Shown piece after piece: positions 26,001 to 33,350 of a stretch of 38,200 bases of DNA. Source of the stretch: QHXQ01 sp036389375 (GTDB taxonomy: Bacteria; Acidobacteriota; Blastocatellia; Pyrinomonadales; Pyrinomonadaceae); contig DASVQA010000025.1 in NCBI GenBank assembly GCA_036389375.1, positions 1 through 38,200 of the forward strand, written 5' to 3'. Under the pieces are notes generated by a model. The model was not told the DNA's origin and searched no databases. It saw only the letters and a list, made by a program, of their open reading frames with translations. The translations under genes and the position numbers were made by a program. Each line of letters begins with the position of its first letter. Position 1 is the stretch's first letter.

Positions 26001-29000
26001 GCGGCGCGTGTGCGTGGACAAGTTGGAGCGGCTCGTCGAGATCGGCCCACGCGAAAGAGGTACGCAGGATCGTGTGCGCGGCGACGACGCGCTGCCACGC
26101 GCGCGCAAAAGCATCGGCGTCGAGCGGGCCTTCCAAACGCAGGCTCACCTGTCCGACGTAAACATCGGCCTCCGGCTCGTACAGGCTGTGAAAGAGAATG
26201 CCCTGCTGCATCGGCGAGAGCGGATAGATGTCCACGACCTCGCGGCGCGTGCCGAGCAGTTCATCAAGTTGGCGCTGGTCAAGACGTGCGAGCGGGAAGT
26301 CGGCGGGCGTGTGACCGCCGACGCCGGGCGTCAGGCAATGCCCGATGAGCGCACGGAGCGCGCGCATAAAGGCGTCGGTCAAACGCTCGACGGTAGCGCG
26401 CGCATGTACGTGCTCGCTGTACGTCCAATCGAGGCGCAGCCGCCCGCCGAGCACGACCGCATTCACTTCCAACAGGTGACTGCGTGCGGCGCGCGGGTCG
26501 CGCACGGGGCCGCTTGATTCGGACGCCAGCGCGAACAGCGCCGCATCGCCGAGCATTTGATCGAGTTGGCCCAGATAGTTGAAACTGATCTCCGGCGCGG
26601 GCGCGCGTGGGTCGGCCGGTGTGGCCGAGTAGCGCAGGAGACCGTAGCCGATGCCGCCGCGCGGCACAGCACGTAGTTGTTCTTTGACGCTTTTCAGCGC
26701 CGCGCCCGGCGCAGTCGCCGCGCGCAGGTCGAGCGCGATGGGGAAGGCGGTGGTAAACCAGCCGACGGTGCGCGCGAGGTCAACCCCGGCGAAGAGTTCT
26801 TCGCGCCCGTGCCCTTCAAGTTCGACGAGCAGCGTGCGCGCGCCCGTCCATTCCGCGCATGCTTCTGCGAGCGCGGTCAGGAGCACTTCGACGATCTGCG
26901 TGTGATAAGCGCGCGGCACGGCCTGCAACAGCGCGCGCGTCTCCGCCACGCTCAACTCGACGCCGACCGTGCGCGCCGAGCCTTCGACGTTCGCGCCCGC
27001 CGGTTCGTCAACCGGCAACGGCTGCACGTTCACGTCCGCGAGGCGTGCCCAATACTTCGCCTCATCGCTTAAGTCGGCCCCGCGCGCGTATTCGTCAAGC
27101 AGTTGCGCCCAAGTCGTGAACGGCGTGGTGCGCGGCAGCGGTTCAGGCTCCGCGCCGGCCGCCAGCCGACGATAAGCTTGCTCCAAATCCGCCAGCAGGA
27201 TGCGCCACGAGACGCCGTCAATCACCAGATGGTGAGCGACGACAAGCAGGCGTTGCGGCCGGTCAGGCCCCAACTCGAACAGCACGGCGCGCAACACGGG
27301 GCCGCGCGTGAAATCAAGCTGCGTCTGGGTCTCGGCCGCTGTCTGCTCGATGGCCGCGCGCTGCTCAACTTCGTCGGCGCGCGTGAGATCAACAAGCTGG
27401 AGCGGCGCGGCCGTCGCGTCATGCGGCGCGACCGTTTGTTGCCAACGTCCGTCCGTCTCGTTGAAGCGCAAGCGCAGGCTGTCGTGCTGCGCAAAGAGAT
27501 GCGCGACGGCCTGTGCGAGCGGTGCAAAGTCCAGGCGTGCGCGCGGCGCGAGCAGAAGCGCCATGTTCCAATGGTGCGGCGCGGGGAAGTCCTGCGCGAA
27601 GAACCACTGTTGAATGGGCGTGAGCGGCGCGGGGGCGTCGGGGTCGCGCTGCACGGTGGCGACCGGATGGGCTGTCTGCCCGGCGACGCGGAGCAGACCC
27701 GCGACGGTCGGGTGTTCAAAGACCTGACGCGGCGCGATGTGAATGCCGGCCTGTTGCGCGCGCGCGATCATCCGGATGCTTAAGATCGAGTCGCCGCCCA
27801 ACTCAAAGAAGTTGTCGTTTAGCCCGACGCGCTCGACCTTGAGGATGTCGGCCCAGATGGCGCAGAGTTGCCGCTCGGCCGCACTGTGCGGCGCGACGAA
27901 ACTTTCAGCGGGCGCGGCGCGCATCATCTCAGGGGCGGGCAGGGCACGGCGGTCTAGTTTGCCGCTCGGCGTCAGCGGCAGTTCCGCGAGCGTGACGAAG
28001 GCGGCGGGCAGCATGTGAGCGGGCAGGCGTGCGGCCAGAAATTCGCGCAGTTCGCGCGTCGTCGGCTGAGCGTCGCCGCGCGGCACGACGTAAGCGATCA
28101 GACGCGTCTGCCGGCCTTCGGTGTGCGCGCCGACGACCGCCGCCGCCACGCGCGCGTGCTGCCGGAGCGCCGCCTCGATCTCGCCCAACTCGATGCGATA
28201 GCCACGCACTTTCACCTGATCGTCGGCGCGGCCGAGAAACTCTATCTGCCCGTCCGCGCGGAAGCGCGCGAGGTCGCCCGTCTGATAGAGCCTTGCGCCG
28301 GGCACAGTGGCGAAAGGATCGGGGCTGAAGCGTTCGGCCGTCAGGTCAGGCCCGTTGAGATAGCCGCGCGCCAGCCCCGCGCCGCCGATGTAGAGTTCGC
28401 CGCGCACGCCGGCGGGCACGGGTTCGCGGGCGGCGCTCAACACGTAAGCGCGCGCGTGCGGGATGGGCCGGCCGATGGGCACGTTGTCGTCGTTGGCGGC
28501 GGGCGGGCGCGACAGGTCGCAGCTTGTCGCCACGATGGTCGTCTCGGTCGGGCCGTAGGTATTGACCAGCCGGATGCGCCCGCCGGTGCGTTCGTGCCAC
28601 GCGCGCAAGGGTTCTCGCTGCGCCTGCTCGCCGCCGATGATGACGAGGCGCAGGTGCGGGAGTTGCGCCCAATCGTCGGGCGTGAGCGCTGCGGCCAATT
28701 CGTGCCAGAAGGCGGTCGGCAGATCAAGCACGGTGATCGCTTCGGCGCGGCAGAAGGCGATGAAGGCCGCATGCGCTGATTGCGCCGCCGGCGGACAGTG
28801 GACGAGCGTCGCGCCGGTTATGAGCGCCGGATAAATCTCTTCCGCGCTCGCGTCGAAACTGTAAGAGGCGAACTGTAAGACGCGGTCGTGCGCCCCGGTC
28901 TCGTACTGCCGCGCGGCGATCTGCGTGTAGCTTGCGAGCGAGCCATGACTGACCATGACGCCTTTCGGTCGCCCCGTCGAGCCGGAGGTGTAGATCACGT

Positions 29001-32000
29001 AGGCGAGATTGGCCGGCGCGACGCGCACCTGTGGCGCGTCGGTGCGTGCTTGTGCGATGGCGGGCCAGTCCGCGTCGAGGCGGATCACTTCGGCATCGTG
29101 CGCGGGGCTGGCGGCGGCAAGCGCGGCTTCGGTGAGCAGCACACGCGCGCCCGAATCCGCGAGCATGTAGGCGAGTCGTTCGGCCGGATAAGCCGGGTCG
29201 AGCGGGACATAAGCGCCGCCCGCTTTCAAGACGGCGAGCATGCCGACCAGCATCTCGCTCGAACGATTGACGCAGAGGCCGACGGGCACGTCGGGGCCGA
29301 CGCCGCGCGCGCGTAAGGTATGCGCCAACTGGTTGGCTCGCGCGTCGAGTTCCGCATAGCTGAGTTCGGCATCGCCAACGCGCACGGCCGTCTGCTGCGA
29401 CGCACGCGCGGCCTGCTGCGCGAACAACTCGTGGACAAGCGGCGCGTCCGTTGGTTGATTAACTGATGCGGCGGGCGCGCTCCATTCGTCGAGCAGTTGT
29501 CGGCGCTCGTGTGGTGTCAGGATGGCGAGGTGGTCGAGGCGCTGTTGCGGGTCGGCGGCAAGGGCGGCGAGCAGCACGTGGAAGCGTTCGCTGAGTCGCG
29601 CGATGGTCGCGGCGTCGAAGAGATCGGTGTTGTACTCGAACGCCGCAGCCAGTTCACCGCCGACTTCGGCCATCGTCAGCGCAAGGTCGAATTGCGCGAC
29701 GGGTTGCGCGAGCGCCATTGATTCAAACTTCAGCCCGCCGAGTTCGAGCCGCGCGCCCGCCGTGCCGAGCGCAAACGCGGCGAGGCCCTCGTCCGTCAGC
29801 AGGTGCGCGCGCTGCAACGTGAACATCGCTTGAAAGAGGGGCGAGCGGCTTGGGTCGCGCTGCGGTTGCAAGTGCTTGACGAGCAGGTCGAAGGGATAGT
29901 CCTGATGCGCGAAGGCGGCTAAGACCGTGCGGCGCACCCCGGCGAGAAACTCTGCGAAGGTCAGCCGGCCCGAAAGCGGCGCGCGCAGCACTACGGGGTT
30001 GACGAAGTAGCCGACGCCGCCGGCCGTCTCTACGGAGTTGCGCCCCGATGTGGGCGTGCCGATGAGTAGGTCGTCCTGGCCTGTGTGGCGGTAGAGAAGC
30101 GTCTGGAAGGCCGCCAGAAGCGTCATGTAGAGCGTCGCGCCGTGTGCGCGGCTCAGGGCTTTGAGGCGGTCGGTCAACTCCGGGCTAAGCCGCAGGTGCA
30201 GGGTCGCGCCCGCGTAGGTTTGGACGGGCGGGCGGGGGCGGTCGGTGGGCAATTCCAGCACGGGCAGATCGCCCGCGAGTTGCTGCTGCCAGTAGGCGAG
30301 ATGCTGCGCGCCCGCGTCGCTTGCGAGCAGCGCGCGTTGCCGTGCGGCAAAGACGGTGAGCGGCGTGCTCGCGTCCGGCAGTTCGACGCTTGCGCCGGTC
30401 GTCTCGGCGCGATAGAGGCTGCCCAACTCGTGCATGAGCACGGCGAGCGACCAGAAGTCGGCGATGATGTGGTGCGCGACGAGGTGGAGCACGTGTTCAT
30501 GCGCGGCGCGCTTCAGGAGCGTGACGCGCAGCAAAGGGCCGCGCTCAAGATCAAACGGTCGCTCTGTCTCAGCGCGCAGGCGCGCGGCGAGCGTCGCGTC
30601 AGACCAATGCGCGGCGTCTTCGGTGAGGAAGTAAACCTCCTGTTGCTCCGCCACCTGCTGCACGGGTTGACCCGCAACTGCGGGGAAGGTGGTGCGGAGC
30701 GCAGCGTGGCGCTCCGTCAGTCGTTGGAAGACGCGGCGGAGCGCGGCCGTGTCGCACGCGCCGTGCAGCTTGAGCGCGACCGCGATGTGATAAGCCGCGC
30801 TCTCAGGCGCAAGCCGGTGCAGAAACCAGAGCGCCTGTTGCCCGTGCGTGAGCAACTGTGTGCTGTCGGCAGCTTGGGCCGCACCGGGAACAACGGGCAA
30901 CGTATCTTGCGCGGCGCGTTGGGCGAGCAACTGCTCGGTGAGTTGGGCGAGCGTCTGCTCTTGGAGCAAATCCGTGAGCGATAGGCTGACGCCGAGGCCG
31001 GTCTCAAAGCGGTGCGTGAGTTCGAGCGCCTGCAAGGAATCGAGGGCGTAGGCGCACAGGGGGCGGTCGTCTGCGATCTCCTCGGGGGCGAGCCGTAGTT
31101 GCGCGGCCAGTTGCGCGCGCAGCCAATCCGTGACGGCCGGTTCGCTCCAATCGAGCGGCGCAGGCGTTAACTCCGGCAACTGTTCGTCGTCGTCATCTTC
31201 GACCGCGTGCCACTCCGCGACCGGCTGGAATGCGCCCGCGAGGAACATCTGGCGACAGGCGGCGCGCTGCACTTTGCCGCTTGAAGTCTTGGGCACGCTG
31301 CCGGGTTTGAGCAGCAGGATCGCGGTGGGCTGCACCTCGAACTCTTCAGCCACGCGCGCGCGGATACGCTCGACGATAGAACTTATCTCGGTCGTGCGCC
31401 GATCTTCCAACTCCTGTAGGACGACGAGTTGTTCCGCGCCCGCGCCTTCGACCGAGAAGGCCGCCGCGCCGCCCGGCCGCAGCGCCGCGTGCGCCTGTTC
31501 GACGCTTCGTTCGATGTCCTGCGGGTAATGGTTGCGCCCGCGAATGATGATGAGGTCTTTGCGGCGACCCGTGATGAATAGCTCGCCGTCATGGATGAAA
31601 CCCAGATCGCCGGTGCGTAAGAACGGCCCCTCGTCCGTGTCCGCGAGGCGCGCGTGGAAAGTTTGCGCCGTCTCGTCCGCGCGCTGCCAATAGCCCGCCG
31701 CGACGCCGGGCCCGCGCACCCACACCTCGCCGATGCTGTCCGGCGCAACGCGCCGCCGCGCCTCCGGTTCGACGATGGAGACCTCTGTGCCAGCCGGCGC
31801 GCGGCCTGCGCCGACCAGCGTGCGCGCGGCCGGCGTCGCGTCTGTGGCTAAGACGACGCGGTGCTGTGCGAGTGCGCTCGCGTCCACGTCGAGGTAGACG
31901 GGGCCTGCGTCGCGTTCGCCGCCGGAGACTTTGAGCGTGGCTTCGGCGAGACCGTAAGCCGGATAGAAAACGCGTTCGCGGAAGCCGCAGGGAGCAAAGG

Positions 32001-32964
32001 CGGCGGCGAAGCGTTTGAGCGTGTCGGCGTGAACAGGCTCCGCGCCGTTGTAGGCGACGGCCCAACTGCCGAGATTGAGCGCCGCGCGTTGTGCGGGCGG
32101 GATGCGGCGCACGCATAGGTCGTAGGCGAAATTAGGCCCGCCCGTGTGCGTCACTTGAAAACGCGTGACGGCTTCGAGCCAGCAGGCGGGTCTTTGCAGG
32201 AAGGACGTGGGCGGCATCAGTATGCCGGTGAAGCCGCCGTAGAGCGGCTGGATGATGCCGTCGATCAGCCCCATGTCGTGGAAGTGCGGCAACCATGAGA
32301 GCGCGACGCTTGCCTTTGTGTGCGCGAAGCCCTGATGTATGTCGGCGGAATTGTGCAGCACGTTGGCGTGCGTGACCATGACGCCTTTCGGCAGCGCGGT
32401 CGAGCCGGAAGTGTATTGCAGATAGGCAAGGTCGTCGCCGCGCACGACGGCCGGCGTGAACAGTTCCGTCGCGTCGGCCATGTCGGCCGCTGGCTCGTCG
32501 GTAGCGATCAGGCTCAGTTGCGCGAGTTGCGGCGACTGTGCGAGCGCAGCTTGCGTGCGCGCGAACAGGGACTTGGTGGTGAGCGCAAAGTGGGCCTGCG
32601 CGTCGGCCGCCATCGCTTCGAGGCGCGCGAGGTTGCGGTTGGCGCGCGGCGGATAGGCGGGGACGGCGACCACGCCCGCGTAGAGACAGCCGAAGAAGGC
32701 CACGACGTATTCAAGCCCGGCCGGGTAGAGCAAAAGCGCCCGCGCACCCGGCGCGGCGCGTGTGCGCAGGAGGTGTGCGGCGAGGGCGCGCGCCCGCCGG
32801 TCAAGTTCGCCGCACGTGATCGAGACCGCTTCCGCCCGGCTATCGGCGAGAAAGAGATAGGCGGTGCGGCCCGGCTCATGTTCACTGCGGGCGCGCAGCA
32901 GTTCGACGAGCGTTGTGGGGCACGTCGCCGGTGCGTCGAAATTGTCGGAGCGCATCGTCTTCAT
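22999..32964 (-). CDS. Lipopeptide-initiating NRPS: FAAL-ACP-C-A-PCP-E-C-A-PCP (3321 aa)
   Basis: Starts the assembly line. Fatty acyl-AMP ligase about 1-600 (YTSGSTALPKGV near 185, HFHDMGLIDGIIQPLYGG) activates a free fatty acid and passes it to the ACP (S643 in ALDSLQ). First condensation domain about 700-1160 carries HHIIADFW (H831, H832, D836), with Phe instead of Gly after the Asp. Adenylation 1 about 1165-1675, pocket read as D-A-E-D-V-I-T-I-V, unassigned; PCP S1726. Epimerisation domain about 1780-2220 (HHLVIDG, H1911; EGHGRE; NYLGQ), so residue 1 should become D. Second condensation domain about 2235-2690 (HHLLLDG, H2380), of the type that follows epimerases. Adenylation 2 about 2695-3190 with pocket D-L-F-N-N-A-L-T-Y, a known alanine code; PCP S3241. 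The C-terminal segment is charged and helical. ATG 32964 lacks a strong ribosome site; ATG 32955 (MRSDNF) is the alternative. The stop overlaps the next NRPS start. Confidence 0.97.
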   Translation of the reverse strand: MKTMRSDNFDAPATCPTTLVELLRARSEHEPGRTAYLFLADSRAEAVSITCGELDRRARALAAHLLRTRAAPGARALLLYPAGLEYVVAFFGCLYAGVVAVPAYPPRANRNLARLEAMAADAQAHFALTTKSLFARTQAALAQSPQLAQLSLIATDEPAADMADATELFTPAVVRGDDLAYLQYTSGSTALPKGVMVTHANVLHNSADIHQGFAHTKASVALSWLPHFHDMGLIDGIIQPLYGGFTGILMPPTSFLQRPACWLEAVTRFQVTHTGGPNFAYDLCVRRIPPAQRAALNLGSWAVAYNGAEPVHADTLKRFAAAFAPCGFRERVFYPAYGLAEATLKVSGGERDAGPVYLDVDASALAQHRVVLATDATPAARTLVGAGRAPAGTEVSIVEPEARRRVAPDSIGEVWVRGPGVAAGYWQRADETAQTFHARLADTDEGPFLRTGDLGFIHDGELFITGRRKDLIIIRGRNHYPQDIERSVEQAHAALRPGGAAAFSVEGAGAEQLVVLQELEDRRTTEISSIVERIRARVAEEFEVQPTAILLLKPGSVPKTSSGKVQRAACRQMFLAGAFQPVAEWHAVEDDDDEQLPELTPAPLDWSEPAVTDWLRAQLAAQLRLAPEEIADDRPLCAYALDSLQALELTHRFETGLGVSLSLTDLLQEQTLAQLTEQLLAQRAAQDTLPVVPGAAQAADSTQLLTHGQQALWFLHRLAPESAAYHIAVALKLHGACDTAALRRVFQRLTERHAALRTTFPAVAGQPVQQVAEQQEVYFLTEDAAHWSDATLAARLRAETERPFDLERGPLLRVTLLKRAAHEHVLHLVAHHIIADFWSLAVLMHELGSLYRAETTGASVELPDASTPLTVFAARQRALLASDAGAQHLAYWQQQLAGDLPVLELPTDRPRPPVQTYAGATLHLRLSPELTDRLKALSRAHGATLYMTLLAAFQTLLYRHTGQDDLLIGTPTSGRNSVETAGGVGYFVNPVVLRAPLSGRLTFAEFLAGVRRTVLAAFAHQDYPFDLLVKHLQPQRDPSRSPLFQAMFTLQRAHLLTDEGLAAFALGTAGARLELGGLKFESMALAQPVAQFDLALTMAEVGGELAAAFEYNTDLFDAATIARLSERFHVLLAALAADPQQRLDHLAILTPHERRQLLDEWSAPAASVNQPTDAPLVHELFAQQAARASQQTAVRVGDAELSYAELDARANQLAHTLRARGVGPDVPVGLCVNRSSEMLVGMLAVLKAGGAYVPLDPAYPAERLAYMLADSGARVLLTEAALAAASPAHDAEVIRLDADWPAIAQARTDAPQVRVAPANLAYVIYTSGSTGRPKGVMVSHGSLASYTQIAARQYETGAHDRVLQFASYSFDASAEEIYPALITGATLVHCPPAAQSAHAAFIAFCRAEAITVLDLPTAFWHELAAALTPDDWAQLPHLRLVIIGGEQAQREPLRAWHERTGGRIRLVNTYGPTETTIVATSCDLSRPPAANDDNVPIGRPIPHARAYVLSAAREPVPAGVRGELYIGGAGLARGYLNGPDLTAERFSPDPFATVPGARLYQTGDLARFRADGQIEFLGRADDQVKVRGYRIELGEIEAALRQHARVAAAVVGAHTEGRQTRLIAYVVPRGDAQPTTRELREFLAARLPAHMLPAAFVTLAELPLTPSGKLDRRALPAPEMMRAAPAESFVAPHSAAERQLCAIWADILKVERVGLNDNFFELGGDSILSIRMIARAQQAGIHIAPRQVFEHPTVAGLLRVAGQTAHPVATVQRDPDAPAPLTPIQQWFFAQDFPAPHHWNMALLLAPRARLDFAPLAQAVAHLFAQHDSLRLRFNETDGRWQQTVAPHDATAAPLQLVDLTRADEVEQRAAIEQTAAETQTQLDFTRGPVLRAVLFELGPDRPQRLLVVAHHLVIDGVSWRILLADLEQAYRRLAAGAEPEPLPRTTPFTTWAQLLDEYARGADLSDEAKYWARLADVNVQPLPVDEPAGANVEGSARTVGVELSVAETRALLQAVPRAYHTQIVEVLLTALAEACAEWTGARTLLVELEGHGREELFAGVDLARTVGWFTTAFPIALDLRAATAPGAALKSVKEQLRAVPRGGIGYGLLRYSATPADPRAPAPEISFNYLGQLDQMLGDAALFALASESSGPVRDPRAARSHLLEVNAVVLGGRLRLDWTYSEHVHARATVERLTDAFMRALRALIGHCLTPGVGGHTPADFPLARLDQRQLDELLGTRREVVDIYPLSPMQQGILFHSLYEPEADVYVGQVSLRLEGPLDADAFARAWQRVVAAHTILRTSFAWADLDEPLQLVHAHAPLAFAQHDWRALSAAEQTARLTELHAAEQARAFDLAAPPLMRLALVRLDAETAQLVWTLHHLLLDGWSLSLLLQEVWALYETFRRDDEPPVTPERRPYRDYVAWLRRQDMTRAETFWRATLKGFTAPTPLVIDRDVRAAQTAAPPAPPAVVRAQLTIELTERLRALARTQQLTLNTLVQGAWALLLSRYGREADVVFGATMAGRPPALAGVDEMVGLFINTLPVRARVEADAPVLAWLKQFQTEQARLREYEYSPLAEVQGWSDVPRGQSLFASLLVFENYPVEVAAGAQGADLRLGAVTSFDRTNYPLTIIVAPGRELAVQAVYDAQRFDAAAIERLVQHLLTLLTALADDPAQRISELRLLSTAERRQLLAEWNDTRRPYPRGQLIHELFEAQVRAQPEATAVVHGGAQLTYEQLNARANRLAHHLRALGVGPEVPVGICTSRSIEMLVGLLGILKAGGAYVPLDPTYPQERLAFMLADSGVRVLLTETSVRAALPPHEAHVIVLDDDQATTAAPATNPSAGLTAENLAYIIYTSGSTGRPKGVAITHRSAVAFSYWARASFAPEVFKGTLALSSICFDLSIFELFVPLHCGGTVLLVENVLHIASVPPTHEVTLVNTVPSAVGELLRLGLLPPTAATINLAGEPLAGKLVRQLYEQPQVRAVYNLYGPTEDTTYSTWGLMSRAEESPSIGRPIHNTRVYLLDGAGEPVPVGIAGELHLGGDGLARGYLGRPDQTAERFVPDPFSSESGARLYRTGDLARYRPDGQIEFLGRADYQVKIRGYRIELGEIEAVLQAHAGVRDCAVLAREDAPGDIRLVAYVAPAAGALSAAELRAYLKSKLLEHMVPAVFVLLPELPLTPNGKINRRALPAPASVRPETTEQFIAPRNAVEAVLADIWAQVLGVGRVGAADNFFELGGHSLLATRALARINQTFRMQLPLQAVFTAGTLAELARLVAAHETRPGQAEKIARARLKVQQMSAGELQAELERKRKQREATHG

Positions 32965-33350
32965 ATTAGTCGGGCTGCAAGGCTTTTCGCCCGTTTCGCG
33001 CGGTTCACACGACAGCGCAGGGCGAATATGCCCGGCGGCGGCGGCAACCGGGCCGCACGCTTGCTCTCATCCGAACGGCAACTCGGGCGCGCGTGTCCAT
33101 CAAATCTTCACGCCAACGCTTCGCGGGGCGCAGAGTGTGCTGAATTACGTGAAGAATGTTAGAAGGGTTATTGCCAAAAGCTGACAGTTCAGACCGCCCA
33201 CACAGAAGTCGTACTTAATACCACAACAACGAATGCTACTGCCAGCGTGAGCGCCACGTGTGGCTGAAGACAGGTAGAGTGAGCAAGCGCCGCCCGGCAC
33301 TCGTGTGGGCGGGCGGCGAGCGGGCGGCAGTGTGAAAGTGTGGCTGTGCG
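32965..33350. other. Intergenic region upstream of the lipopeptide NRPS
   Basis: 386 nt between the GH1/RmlD stop and the first NRPS start. It must hold the promoter of the NRPS genes unless they are read through from upstream. I see an AT-richer part at about 33130-33240 but no hexamer pair I would defend. A 9-bp GC inverted repeat (cgccgcccg at 33288-33296, cgggcggcg at 33310-33318) lies 33 nt after the upstream stop but has no T-run, so it is at best a weak terminator. No gene is supported. Confidence 0.5.
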
